Assembly (NCBI RefSeq): GCF_001598235.1
Contig: NZ_BCYO01000017.1
Location: forward strand, 1-64,000
Direction of reading: 5' to 3'
DNA: 64,000 bases
DNA from: Polaromonas jejuensis NBRC 106434
GTDB lineage: Bacteria; Pseudomonadota; Gammaproteobacteria; Burkholderiales; Burkholderiaceae_C
The notes beneath the pieces are model-generated. The model searched no databases, was not told where the DNA came from, and saw only the letters and a program-made list of their open reading frames with translations. Positions 18,190 through 26,315 of the stretch are shown here, piece by piece (positions within the stretch are counted from its first letter, which is position 1; each line of letters starts with the position of its first letter). The position numbers were made by a program, and so were the translations under genes.

Positions 18190-18264
18190 GCTGTTACAAA
18201 ACCTTTACAACCATCCCTCATCATAAGAGCTTGGATTGCGGACCCACCACCACTGCCGAGGTAA

Positions 18265-19896
18265 TTGCTTTTGTTCCCATCGATTCGTTCCAAAAATCTC
18301 CGCGCAAAAGGCGGCCTGGCCCTGAGCCGGCTGGCGCTGACCACCGTGGTGTTGGTGGCGTCTGCCAATGTCTCGCTGGCGCAAGCGCCCGGCGGCGCTG
18401 CAGGCTCCCTACCCTCGCTGGGCGACAACTCCGAGCTGGGCACCGCTGCGGAGCGCCGCATTGGGGATCGCATTGCCGTCAGCATTTACCGCGATCCGGA
18501 TTACGTTGATGACCCGGTGCTGGGCGACTACCTTCAAGGCATCTGGCAGCCCTTGCTGGCGGCTGCGCGGGCGCGGGGTGAGCTGTCGGCCGAACTGGAT
18601 GAACGGTTTGCCTGGGAGCTCTTTCTGGTGCGCGACCGGTCTATCAATGCGTTCGCGCTGCCCGGCGGCTATTTCGGGGTACACCTCGGTTTGATTTCCA
18701 CCGTGAGCAACGCCGATGAAATGGCGGCGGTGCTGGGGCACGAGCTCAGCCATGTCACGCAGCGACATATTTCGCGCCTGATGACGCAGCAGAGCCGGCA
18801 AATGCCCTGGATGATTGCCGCCATGGTTCTGGGCGCCCTCGCGGCTGGAAAAAGTGGTGATGTTGCCGGCGCCGCCATCGTCGGCGGCCAGGCGGTCGCG
18901 GCGCAGAACCAGCTGAATTTTTCACGCGACATGGAGCGGGAAGCCGACCGTGTCGGCTTTGGTGTCATGACCGATGCCGGCTTTGAAAGCCGTGGCGTGG
19001 CCAGCATGTTTGAAAAGCTGCAGCAGGCCGCCCGGCTCAACGACAACGGCTCTTTCCCCTACTTGCGCTCGCACCCGCTGACCACCGAGCGGATTGCCGG
19101 GGCGCAAGCCCGGGTGCAACTGGCGTCCGTGGATGCCGCCAAGCCGTCAAAAGAAAAGGAAGTCGAAGCCGGCAAGGCGCACCTGCTGCACGGGATGATG
19201 GCTGCCCGCGCCCGTATTCTGGCGGTTCCCGGGGTCGATGCGCTGCGCGCCATGGTGGCCGAAGCCCAGCACCGGGGCGCTTCACTGCAGCCGCTGCAAT
19301 CACCGGCCTCGGCGGCCAATATCCGTGATGCCGGCGCCCTGTATGCGGGCGCGTTGGCGGCGGCCCAGTTGCGTGACTTTGCCGGTGCGCGAGGTTTTCT
19401 GACCCGCCTCAAGCCGCTCACTGCGGACATTCAGCGCGCCAACGACGCGGTGGAACTGCTGGCCATTGAGATCGATTTGCTGGCGGGGAAGGTGCCGCCC
19501 TCGGCGTCATCCTTCGATATGGCCAAGACCACCTCACGGGCTGATGTATTGACCCAGGCCAAGTCATTAACGGCGGCGCACCGGGCGAAAGAGGTGTCGG
19601 ATCGCTTGCAGACCTGGGTCGCGGCCCATCCCAAAGATGCCATGGCCTGGCAGCTGCTGGCCGTGGCCTACGGCAACCAGAACCAGAGTGTCCGGGCAAT
19701 TCGGGCCGATGCCGAAAGCCGGGCCGCTCAGCTGGATTACGCAGCGGCACTGGATCGGTTGAAGGCGGCGCAGGCGCAGATGCGCAGCAAGCCCGACAGC
19801 GCCGATTACGTCGAGGGCTCGATCATCGACACGCGGGCCCGCCAGATCGAATCACTGCTTAAGGAGCAGGTGCTCCAGGACAAAGTCGATCGCTAG
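18265..19896 (+). CDS. Periplasmic M48 metalloprotease with TPR-like C-terminus (BepA/YfgC type)
   Basis: A 543-aa secreted zinc protease. The N-terminal signal peptide (about residues 15-40, ending SLAQA) exports it. The M48 site is His159-Glu160-Leu-Ser-His163 (GHELSH), with the third ligand in MEREADRVG. Helical TPR-like repeats occupy about 310-540. BepA-type proteins assist assembly or degrade misfolded outer-membrane proteins such as LptD. The start is TTG at 18265 with GAGG just upstream; the TTG at 18271 is an alternative with better spacing. Its last 45 nt overlap the 3' end of the convergent holin-like gene. Confidence 0.9.
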   Translation: MLLFPSIRSKNLRAKGGLALSRLALTTVVLVASANVSLAQAPGGAAGSLPSLGDNSELGTAAERRIGDRIAVSIYRDPDYVDDPVLGDYLQGIWQPLLAAARARGELSAELDERFAWELFLVRDRSINAFALPGGYFGVHLGLISTVSNADEMAAVLGHELSHVTQRHISRLMTQQSRQMPWMIAAMVLGALAAGKSGDVAGAAIVGGQAVAAQNQLNFSRDMEREADRVGFGVMTDAGFESRGVASMFEKLQQAARLNDNGSFPYLRSHPLTTERIAGAQARVQLASVDAAKPSKEKEVEAGKAHLLHGMMAARARILAVPGVDALRAMVAEAQHRGASLQPLQSPASAANIRDAGALYAGALAAAQLRDFAGARGFLTRLKPLTADIQRANDAVELLAIEIDLLAGKVPPSASSFDMAKTTSRADVLTQAKSLTAAHRAKEVSDRLQTWVAAHPKDAMAWQLLAVAYGNQNQSVRAIRADAESRAAQLDYAAALDRLKAAQAQMRSKPDSADYVEGSIIDTRARQIESLLKEQVLQDKVDR

Positions 19897-20205
19897 CTGC
19901 AGCACCGAGTAGATCAGGGAGCCAATCAGCGCCGCGCCAAATCCCTTGACGCTCAGGCCGCTGACCAGACCGGCCGCCGCCCAGAACATGAGAGCGTTGA
20001 CGATGAACAGGAAGAGCCCCAGCGTCACCAGCGTCACCGGCAGCGTCAGCAGAACCAGGATGGGGCGCACCACCATGTTCAGGGCCCCGAGCACGGCCGC
20101 CGCAACCAGCGCCGCGGTGAAACTGCTCACCGTCACGCCTGAATAAAGATAAGCCACCGCCAGCAAGGCGGCCGCGCTGCAAAGCCAGTTGATGATGAGT
20201 TTCAT
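19852..20205 (-). CDS. Phage holin superfamily IV-type small membrane protein
   Basis: A 117-aa protein with four hydrophobic helices: IINWLCSAAALLAVAYLY, FTAALVAAAVLGALNMVV, PILVLLTLPVTLVTLGLFLF and the C-terminal pair around GAALIGSLIYSVLQLAI. The NMVVRPILVLLTLP motif is characteristic of the PF04020 (phage_holin_4_2/YvlD) family. Despite the name, this family is chromosomal and of unknown function, and no phage genes are near. The ATG at 20205 (MKLIINWL) is preferred over the longer frame. Its end overlaps the M48 gene on the other strand by 45 nt. Confidence 0.87.
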   Translation of the reverse strand: MKLIINWLCSAAALLAVAYLYSGVTVSSFTAALVAAAVLGALNMVVRPILVLLTLPVTLVTLGLFLFIVNALMFWAAAGLVSGLSVKGFGAALIGSLIYSVLQLAIDFVLEHLLLKQ

Positions 20206-20331
20206 GGCCCCAGAATACCATCGCAGCGACAACTGTTCGATGTGAAAAAGTGGGGGGCATCCAACGCCGCGAAGGGCTGCCCCGAGCATGTTTAGCCCCG
20301 CTGGGGCAGGGCGCTGCACGTGGTGAGCCCC

Positions 20332-20781
20332 TCAATCCGTGGCGACCAGCAGCCCAGCGCCTGCCAGCGCCGCGGCATAGCCCAGCAAGCCGTGACTTTC
20401 CTGGGCTTGCGTGGCGGTGACGGGCTGCAGGTCCTGGCCGAACTTGGGCCGGCGCGCATCCAGCACCCGGGCGGCGCCATGTGTCTTGATCAGGGACTCG
20501 GTCTGGGCGCACAAGGTACTCTGTGCCAGTTGCGTCAGCACGGTGTCACCCTCTTTCTGCAGGAGCGGCAACAGCTGCGAAAAGACCTTTTCCGCCCATT
20601 TGCCACGCCAGCTTTCCCGGGCACTGTGGGTCACCCATTTGCTGACACGGTGCGTCACGCGTGGCGCGCAGCCCACCACGATCCAGCGGGTGGGGCTGCG
20701 GGTATCGCCCGAGGGCAGCATGGGCTGCAGCATCTGCAGGGCGTACGCGGCATCGTCAACGTACACAATGATGTTGTCCAT
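20332..20781 (-). CDS. Conserved hypothetical protein (Burkholderiales type)
   Basis: A 149-aa protein beginning MDNIIVYVDDAAYALQML. The N-terminal part reads like an alpha/beta, universal-stress-like fold (strand IIVYVDD, later RWIVVGCAPRVTHRVSKWV). GAARVLDARRPKFGQDL and a hydrophobic tail (GLLGYAAALAGAGLLVA) follow, and the tail may anchor it to the membrane. I recognise it as a conserved protein of this order but know no function. An AGGAGAA ribosome site precedes the ATG. It lies downstream of the riboswitch-controlled TerC-family gene with an 82-nt gap, so co-transcription is possible. Confidence 0.7.
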   Translation of the reverse strand: MDNIIVYVDDAAYALQMLQPMLPSGDTRSPTRWIVVGCAPRVTHRVSKWVTHSARESWRGKWAEKVFSQLLPLLQKEGDTVLTQLAQSTLCAQTESLIKTHGAARVLDARRPKFGQDLQPVTATQAQESHGLLGYAAALAGAGLLVATD

Positions 20782-20863
20782 AAAGTTCTCCTTGAGTTGT
20801 CGTCGTTATAAAAGCTCGGCTACTTGCCAGACAAGGGCCCATGGGGCCCCGGAATTGCCCTTT

Positions 20864-21592
20864 TCAGCGGGTAATCAGCTTGGCGTCGCCTTGGGGTTTG
20901 GTGCGCCGGGTGGCCCACCAGCCCGCGCCCAGCACGCCGGCGATGGCCAGCGCATAGGTGGCCCATGCCGCGGCGGTATGCAGGAGACCCTCGGATGGCA
21001 GGGCATTGGGACCGCCGTAAATCGGGTCCAGCAGCTGTTCGCCGACGATCATCTTGGCGGCGGTAAAGGCCAGCACGGCAGCGCCTAGCCTGATGATGAC
21101 GGGAAAGCGCTCCACCAGCTTGAGCACCACCGAGCTGCCAAACATCACGATGGGCACGCTGACCAGCAGGCCGATGATGACCAGGTCAAACGAGCCGTGC
21201 GCGGCGCCAGCGACGCCCAGGACGTTGTCTATGCCCATCAGCGCATCGGCCACCACAATGGTCTTCATGGCCCCCCAGAAGGTGCTGGCCACCGGGCCGT
21301 CATGTTCGCCGCCGCCGTCGTCGGCCAGCAGTTTGTAGGCGATCCACAGCAGACCGAGGCCGCCCACCAGCATCAGGCCGGGGACCTTCAGCAGCCACAC
21401 CACGCCCACGGTCATGGCCGAGCGGACCACGATGGCTCCGGCGGCGCCCCAGAAGATGGCTTTTTTCTGCAGAGGGGGCGGCAGGTTGCGGGCGGCCAGG
21501 GCAATCACGATGGCGTTGTCGCCAGCGAGCACCAGGTCGATGAGGATGATCGCCAGCAGGGCCGACCACCAGGGGGTTGAAAACAATTCCAT
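20864..21592 (-). CDS. TerC/YjbE-family membrane protein, putative manganese exporter, paralogue 2
   Basis: A 242-aa polytopic protein with the two acidic family motifs: LIDLVLAGDNAIVIALAARN near the N-terminus and VVADALMGIDNVLGVAGAA in the middle. An acidic/His loop (DDGGGEHDG) lies between the halves. Family members near yybP-ykoY switches export Mn2+ or load it into secreted proteins. The ATG at 21592 (MELFSTPWW) has GGAG 8 nt upstream; a GTG at 21601 is too close to that site. A full yybP-ykoY aptamer lies about 145 nt upstream, giving direct evidence of manganese control, which the other TerC-family gene lacks. Confidence 0.92.
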   Translation of the reverse strand: MELFSTPWWSALLAIILIDLVLAGDNAIVIALAARNLPPPLQKKAIFWGAAGAIVVRSAMTVGVVWLLKVPGLMLVGGLGLLWIAYKLLADDGGGEHDGPVASTFWGAMKTIVVADALMGIDNVLGVAGAAHGSFDLVIIGLLVSVPIVMFGSSVVLKLVERFPVIIRLGAAVLAFTAAKMIVGEQLLDPIYGGPNALPSEGLLHTAAAWATYALAIAGVLGAGWWATRRTKPQGDAKLITR

Positions 21593-21621
21593 TGCACACA
21601 CTCCGTATCAAGTTTCGACGT

Positions 21622-21644
21622 GGAAATCCGACGTGCGGATTTCC
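21622..21644 (-). promoter_or_regulatory. Leader hairpin upstream of TerC-family start
   Basis: GGAAATCCG, loop CACGT, CGGATTTCC: a perfect 9-bp stem that ends about 30 nt before the ATG in the riboswitch leader. It has no T-run and does not cover the ribosome site. It may be part of the expression platform or only a stabilising element. Confidence 0.5.
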
Positions 21645-21707
21645 GGACTCGTGGAACCGGACAGGTTGAATGGCGTGGTGCGGATCAGATGCTGTATGCC
21701 GCGAACG

Positions 21708-21740
21708 CTTCGATCAAACCTGAACAGGTTTCAATCGAAG
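21708..21740 (-). promoter_or_regulatory. Anti-P1 hairpin of the manganese riboswitch
   Basis: Read in RNA sense, two nested 7-bp stems: CTTCGAT with ATCGAAG, and AAACCTG with CAGGTTT. The outer arm uses the same CTTCG bases as the 3' strand of aptamer stem P1 (21736-21741). The two structures are therefore mutually exclusive, as expected for a ligand-controlled switch. No T-run follows. Confidence 0.65.
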
Positions 21741-21880
21741 GTCTGGCTCGACATGCAGTGTCGCTGCATGCCCAACAAGCCGGAAGTGTGAACTTCGTAT
21801 TGACGACTTGCTGAAGCGATTTTGCTGTTGTGTCTGTTATCGAATTAGTGCAGCAAAACGAGGGAGTTACTCCCCTTCGG
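21736..21880 (-). ncRNA. yybP-ykoY manganese riboswitch
   Basis: In RNA sense the element opens CCGAAGGGGAGTAACTCCC, containing the invariant GGGGAGTA loop. A P2 helix follows (GTTTTGCTG with CAGCAAAA). Next come the conserved AAGTCGTCAATAC segment and CCGGCTTGTTGGGC, then a variable hairpin (CATGCAG/CTGCATG). It closes with GAGCCAGACCTTCG. P1 is CGAAGG (21874-21879) pairing with CCTTCG (21736-21741). This order and these core motifs match the Mn2+-sensing yybP-ykoY class, which usually turns on MntP- or TerC-type exporters. Confidence 0.85.
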
Positions 21881-21886
21881 TCAGTT

Positions 21887-21915
21887 ATTGGACAACAAAA
21901 CAAGGGCTTTTGCAA
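21887..21915 (-). promoter_or_regulatory. Candidate promoter for the riboswitch transcript
   Basis: In minus-strand sense: TTGCAA (21910-21915), a 17-nt spacer and TCCAAT (21887-21892). The predicted start falls close to 21880, the first base of the aptamer, which supports it. Confidence 0.5.
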
Positions 21916-21971
21916 GCCAGGGTCTTTCTCGGCAAGGGATGCGCCCGGCCTGTCATGCGCGGCGCGGCCGC

Positions 21972-22673
21972 TCAGACCGGCTTGGCGGCCGATGCGATGG
22001 CGAGCTGCTCCAGCACCGCATCACGCTTGCGATGCAGATGATGCACCAGCAAGTCCCTCAGGGCCGGACCGTCGCGTGCCTGCAGCGCCTCGATCATGAG
22101 TGCGTGCTCGTTCAGGGCCTGTGCCCATTTGGCCTCGTCCTGGTTGGAGCGAAAGCGCAGCGCGTGCATGCGGGCATTGAGTTGCTGCCAGGTCGCGCGC
22201 AGAACCGGGTTGCGCGACGCCGTGCTCAGCAGCTCGTGGGTGCGGGCGTTGGCCCGGTAGTAGTGGGGCAGGTCGTGACGCTCGAAGGCGGCCTGCATTT
22301 CAAGCTGCAGCGCCTGCAGTTCTTCCAGCTCGGCTTCGGTGATCTGGCTGGCGGCCAGTTCGGCGGCCAGGCCTTCCAGCACGGCGAGCACATCGAAGGT
22401 GTGGGCGACATCGGCCAGCGAGAACACGGGGGCGAAGGCGCCACGGCCGGGGTCCAGCGTGATCAGTCCTTCGGCCGCCAGCAGGCGAATCGCCTCGCGC
22501 AGCGGCGTGCGGGAAACGCCGAGTCGTTCGCACAGTTCGCGTTCATTGAGTTTGGCGCCTGGCGCGAGCACGCCCTGGATCAGCAGTTCGCGCAGCCGAA
22601 TCGCCACCCGCTGTTGAAGCGTGTCGCGTGCGACCTCGATTCCTGCATCCAAAACGTTGTCCATGATTTGCAT
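21972..22673 (-). CDS. GntR-family transcriptional regulator, FCD subfamily
   Basis: A 233-aa regulator. An N-terminal winged helix (LQQRVAIRLRELLIQGVLAPG, ERELCERLGVSRTPLREAIRLLAAEGLI) is joined to a C-terminal all-helical FCD ligand domain. Metal/ligand residues appear in HYYRANARTHELL and HALMIEALQARD. Start codons at 22673 or 22664 are possible. A longer frame to 22727 runs toward the intergenic promoter region and is not preferred. It is divergent from the aminotransferase gene and most likely controls the 22.8-28.7 kb module, released by a small carboxylate intermediate. A palindromic site lies at 22743-22759. Confidence 0.92.
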   Translation of the reverse strand: MQIMDNVLDAGIEVARDTLQQRVAIRLRELLIQGVLAPGAKLNERELCERLGVSRTPLREAIRLLAAEGLITLDPGRGAFAPVFSLADVAHTFDVLAVLEGLAAELAASQITEAELEELQALQLEMQAAFERHDLPHYYRANARTHELLSTASRNPVLRATWQQLNARMHALRFRSNQDEAKWAQALNEHALMIEALQARDGPALRDLLVHHLHRKRDAVLEQLAIASAAKPV

Positions 22674-22742
22674 TATGTATTCAAAATTCGGGTTAATCAC
22701 TAGACAGCCTGGCTTTTTGCGTGGCACTATTCGGCTTATTGT

Positions 22743-22759
22743 ATTTTGTATACCAAAAA
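22743..22759. promoter_or_regulatory. Candidate GntR operator upstream of catabolic module
   Basis: ATTTTGTATACCAAAAA is an imperfect palindrome around GTATAC. It overlaps the ribosome-site region of the aminotransferase gene (AAGGAG at 22758-22763) in the divergent regulator/module gap. The position is suited to repression. Assignment to this regulator is inferred. Confidence 0.5.
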
Positions 22760-22773
22760 GGAGCTACCCTGAC

Positions 22774-23994
22774 ATGCCAAACCTGAACTTTCACCCTGCC
22801 GGTCGCCACTTCCTGCAAATCCCCGGCCCCAGCCCGGTTCCCGACCGCATCCTGCGGGCGATCAGCTACCCAACCATAGACCATCGCGGGCCCGAGTTCG
22901 GTGCACTGGGCCGGCAGGTGCTCGCCGGTATCCGTGCCATCTTCAAGACGCAGCATCCCGTGGTGATTTATCCGGCCTCGGGTACCGGCGCCTGGGAGGC
23001 GGCCCTGACCAACACCATGAGCCCGGGCGATGCGGTGCTGATGTATGAAACCGGGCACTTTGCGTCGCTGTGGAAAAAGATGGCCGAGCGCCTGGGCCTT
23101 GAGCCCGAGTTCCTCGGTCTGCCCGGCATCGAGGGCTGGCGGCGCGGCGTGCAAGCCGATCTCATCGAGCAGCGCCTCCAGGCGGACAGCGCCCATCGCA
23201 TCAAGGCGGTGTGCGTGGTGCACAACGAGACCTCCACCGGCGTGACGACGGACATCGCCGCCGTGCGCCGCGCGATCGACAGGGCCAGGCACCCGGCGCT
23301 GCTGATGGTCGACACCATCTCCGGGCTGGCCTCGGCCGACTACCGCCACGACGAATGGGGCGTGGACGTCACCGTCAGCGGTTCGCAAAAGGGCCTGATG
23401 CTGCCGCCCGGCATCAGCTTCAACGCGCTGTCGCCCAAAGCCCTCGCGGCCAGCCGCGTGGCCAGGCTGCCCAAGGCTTTCTGGGCCTGGGACGAGATCG
23501 TCGAGATGAACAGCACCGGCTACTGGCCCTACACACCCAACACCAACCTGCTCTACGGCCTGGCCGAGGCCATGGACATGATTCTCGAGGAGGGTCTGGA
23601 CAATGTGTTCGCCCGCCACCTGCGACTCGGCGCGGCCTGCCGCCAAGCCGTGCGTGCCTGGGGCCTGGAGATCCAGTGCGTCGAGGAAGCCTGCCATTCC
23701 CCGGTGCTCACCGGCGTGATGATGCCCGCCGGCGTGGACGCCGACCGGGTGCGTAAGCTGGTTTATGAGCACTTCAACATGTCGCTGGGCGCCGGCCTGG
23801 GCAAGTTGAAGGGCCGCATGTTCCGCATCGGCCACCTCGGCGAATGCAACGACCTCACGCTGATGGCGACCTTGAGCGGTTGCGAGATGGGCCTGGGGCT
23901 GGCCGGCGTTGCGCTGCAGGGCAGCGGCGTCGTGGCGGCCATGGCGCACCTGCAATCGACCGCACAAGCGACCGCCCGGTATCCGGTGGAGTGA
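22774..23994 (+). CDS. Class V PLP aminotransferase (serine/aspartate/ureidoglycine-glyoxylate type)
   Basis: A 406-aa fold-type I aminotransferase. IPGPSPVPDRIL and the IDHRGPEF motif at the N-terminus, SGTGAWEAALTN, HNETSTGVTTDI, and the PLP lysine Lys206 in SGSQKGLMLPPG place it with alanine/serine-glyoxylate aminotransferases. BhcA (aspartate-glyoxylate) and PucG (ureidoglycine-glyoxylate) are in the same group. It should move an amino group onto glyoxylate or a similar oxo-acid; the donor cannot be read from sequence. The ATG at 22774 has a strong AAGGAG. It is the first gene of the module. No beta-hydroxyaspartate-cycle or purine-ring genes accompany it. Confidence 0.88.
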   Translation: MPNLNFHPAGRHFLQIPGPSPVPDRILRAISYPTIDHRGPEFGALGRQVLAGIRAIFKTQHPVVIYPASGTGAWEAALTNTMSPGDAVLMYETGHFASLWKKMAERLGLEPEFLGLPGIEGWRRGVQADLIEQRLQADSAHRIKAVCVVHNETSTGVTTDIAAVRRAIDRARHPALLMVDTISGLASADYRHDEWGVDVTVSGSQKGLMLPPGISFNALSPKALAASRVARLPKAFWAWDEIVEMNSTGYWPYTPNTNLLYGLAEAMDMILEEGLDNVFARHLRLGAACRQAVRAWGLEIQCVEEACHSPVLTGVMMPAGVDADRVRKLVYEHFNMSLGAGLGKLKGRMFRIGHLGECNDLTLMATLSGCEMGLGLAGVALQGSGVVAAMAHLQSTAQATARYPVE

Positions 23995-24044
23995 GCGCCT
24001 CATACAACGCCAGCATTGGAGTGAACGACGCAAGGGGAATCTTC

Positions 24045-24086
24045 ATGGCTGAGCTTGAAACAGCAAACGATTCCCGTGACAAATAG
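24045..24086 (+). CDS. Possible 13-codon leader or remnant ORF
   Basis: ATG with AAGGGG 8 nt upstream encodes MAELETANDSRDK and stops. A small hairpin (CCGAG/CTCGG, 24088-24102) follows directly, before the transporter's ribosome site. It could be a translated leader that tunes the transporter, or just a scar where gene blocks were joined. No homologue is known to me. Confidence 0.25.
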   Translation: MAELETANDSRDK

Positions 24087-24128
24087 TCCGAGGCGCACTC
24101 GGCGGACCCCAACCTACAGGAGACAACC

Positions 24129-25586
24129 ATGGGTGCAGAAATGACGACTCAAACGTCGAAATCCCCGCAACAGCATGAGCTTGACCGGGCGATGGACGAT
24201 ATCGGCGTAACGGCTTCTCATAAAAAAATCATCTTCATGATCATGCTAGGTGTGATGTTCGATGTATTCGAACAGAACGCCGTGGGATTGATAGGACCCA
24301 TGTTGCGCGAGCAATGGGGCATTTCGATAGCACAAGTAGGTTTCCTCAATACCCTGACCTTCAGTGCCGCCGCGCTCGGGCGCATCGCCTCGGGCTATAT
24401 CGCCGACCGATACGGCCGGCGCACGATGCTGAGCGCCAACTTGCTGCTGTTCACCTTGGGCGCGATCATTTGCGCCCTTGCACCGAATTACACGGTATTG
24501 GCAGCGGGCCGGTTTATTGTTGGCATAGGCCTGGGCGGGGAGATTTCCATTGCCGTCACGATGCTGGCCGAACTGTGCTCTACCCGCTTTCGCGGTACCG
24601 CGGTGGGCCTGGTCAGCGTGGGGAGCGGCGGGATTGGCAATATGCTGGCGCCGGCCTTCGGTTTAGCGGTATTTGCCATGTTCCCGGGACCGGACAGCTG
24701 GCGCTGGCTGTTCGGCTGCCTGGTCGTGCCGGTCATCTTCGTGGTGTTCTACCGGCGTTTTATTCCAGAGACTCCGCGTTTCCTGTTATCGAAAGGCAAA
24801 GTCGATGAAGCTAACCGCGTGTTGTCTATCCTGGCTTCGGGACGACTGGGGAAACTGGAGGGTCAACCAAGGACCTATGTCAAGGCCTGGTCGCAAGACG
24901 ATACTGCGCACAAGAAAATGAGTTTTCTGGAGAGCGTGCGCGCGCTGTTTTCGGGACGGTTGAAACGCCGCACGATCGCTCTCGGCGTTGCGGTTTCGAT
25001 GACCTACGGCGCCCAGATTTCAGTGCTGACGCTGATGCCCACCATCCTGATCGCTCAGGGCTACACCATCTCCAAGAGTTTGCTCTTTACGATGGTGATG
25101 CAAAGCGGCAGCCTGTTCGGTGCGCTGGCAGCTTCCTATTGCGGCTATCACTTCCCGCGCAAGCGCGTGCTGACCCTCGGTGCGGGATTGGCCTGCGCAG
25201 CCGGATTGTGCTTTGCTTTCCTCACCTCCAACGTGGCGCTGGTGCTGTTGTTCGGGGCGTCCTTCACATTCTGTGTGGTGCTCCTCAATACCTCGATCTG
25301 GATTTTTGCGCCGGAGCAATATCCGACCCATGTGCGCGCCTTCGGCACGTCCATGATCCTGGCGCTGGGCACACTGGCGGGTGCATTGACGCCGCTGCTC
25401 AGTGGCCAGGTGTTCCAGTCTTACGGGATTGGCGGCATGTTCACCCTGCTGGCCGGGATGTATGGGGTGTTTGCGCTGAGCGTGCAATTTGCACCGGAAA
25501 CTTTCGGCCGCCCCATGGGTGACACTGCGGACAATGAGCAAACAGATGCCGCGGTGAGCGATGCCGCCGCTGCAAGACCGGTTTGA
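24129..25586 (+). CDS. MFS transporter, aromatic-acid/niacin-type (AAHS/NiaP-like)
   Basis: A 485-aa, 12-helix major facilitator. The loop 2-3 signature GYIADRYGRRTML and the helix 5 region GLGGEISIAVTMLAEL are typical of proton symporters for organic acids (benzoate, niacin, related compounds). The central loop after helix 6 begins RRFIPETPRFLLSKGK. A hydrophilic, acidic C-terminal tail follows. The ATG at 24129 has AGGAG 6 nt upstream. It probably imports the substrate of this module. Its codon use is less GC-biased than that of the aminotransferase before it and the amidase after it, so the module may be a mosaic. Confidence 0.88.
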   Translation: MGAEMTTQTSKSPQQHELDRAMDDIGVTASHKKIIFMIMLGVMFDVFEQNAVGLIGPMLREQWGISIAQVGFLNTLTFSAAALGRIASGYIADRYGRRTMLSANLLLFTLGAIICALAPNYTVLAAGRFIVGIGLGGEISIAVTMLAELCSTRFRGTAVGLVSVGSGGIGNMLAPAFGLAVFAMFPGPDSWRWLFGCLVVPVIFVVFYRRFIPETPRFLLSKGKVDEANRVLSILASGRLGKLEGQPRTYVKAWSQDDTAHKKMSFLESVRALFSGRLKRRTIALGVAVSMTYGAQISVLTLMPTILIAQGYTISKSLLFTMVMQSGSLFGALAASYCGYHFPRKRVLTLGAGLACAAGLCFAFLTSNVALVLLFGASFTFCVVLLNTSIWIFAPEQYPTHVRAFGTSMILALGTLAGALTPLLSGQVFQSYGIGGMFTLLAGMYGVFALSVQFAPETFGRPMGDTADNEQTDAAVSDAAAARPV

Positions 25587-25593
25587 GGCCTGC

Positions 25594-26274
25594 ATGAAGC
25601 CCATCTTGCTGGTCAACCCCAACACCTCCGTGCTCACCACGCAGATGATGGTTGATATCGCTCGTGCTTGCCTGGCCAGCTGGCCGGGCGGCGCGCCGGA
25701 GATCCGCGGTTTAACGATGCCGCATGGTGTGCCGATGATTATTGAAGAGGCAGACCTGCAGGCCGCCGCGCATGCCGTTGGTGAACTGGCCTTGACGCAA
25801 ACGGAATTGGCGGCGGATGAGGTCTGTGGCGTCATCGTCGCGGCCTTTGGCGATCCCGGTGTGGCGTTGCTCAGGCAACGGCTGGCCGTGCCCGTCGTGG
25901 GTATCGGCGAAGCCGCAATGCGTGAGGCGGCGCAGCATGGGCGCCGGTTTGGTATCGCGACCACCACGCCATCCATGTCAGCCTCGATCGAGGCCAATGT
26001 GCGGCACCATGGGCTAGCGGCTGCTTTTAGCGGCGTGCGTTTCACGAGTGGTGACCCGCAGGCGCTCGGCCAGCAGCCGGCGGCGCTGCAAGCGGCGCTG
26101 GCGGATGCGGTAGCGGCCTGCATAGAGATCGACCACGCCCAGGCTGTGGTGATAGGCGGCGGACCGCTAGGTCAGGCTGCGCAAGCCTTGAGCACTCGCT
26201 TCGACGTTCCCGTGATTGGTCCAGTGCCGGCAGCCTGCCGCAGCCTTTTGCGCAAGCTTGCCGGCATCCGGTGA
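25594..26274 (+). CDS. Asp/Glu/hydantoin racemase-fold protein lacking the catalytic cysteines
   Basis: A 226-aa protein starting MKPILLVNPNTSVLTTQMM, the hydantoin/allantoin racemase-type opening. The ATG at 25594 follows the transporter stop by 7 nt. In cysteine-dependent racemases of this family, one Cys precedes FGDPG and another lies in the late glycine loop. Here the positions read AAFGDPG (Ala83-Ala84) and VVIGGGPLG (Gly188-190), so both appear absent. The fold and substrate pocket are kept, but a two-base racemisation by cysteines seems unlikely. It may be a different isomerase, decarboxylase-like or binding protein. It lies inside the module, between transporter and amidase. Confidence 0.82.
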   Translation: MKPILLVNPNTSVLTTQMMVDIARACLASWPGGAPEIRGLTMPHGVPMIIEEADLQAAAHAVGELALTQTELAADEVCGVIVAAFGDPGVALLRQRLAVPVVGIGEAAMREAAQHGRRFGIATTTPSMSASIEANVRHHGLAAAFSGVRFTSGDPQALGQQPAALQAALADAVAACIEIDHAQAVVIGGGPLGQAAQALSTRFDVPVIGPVPAACRSLLRKLAGIR

Positions 26275-26315
26275 TTGACTGATTCCAACCAAGTCTTTGT
26301 ACAGAATATCGAACC

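Noticed and set aside
19852..20205. Prophage remnant suggested by the 'phage holin' family name
   Set aside because: The PF04020-type protein is a common chromosomal membrane protein, and no lysin, integrase or structural genes are nearby.
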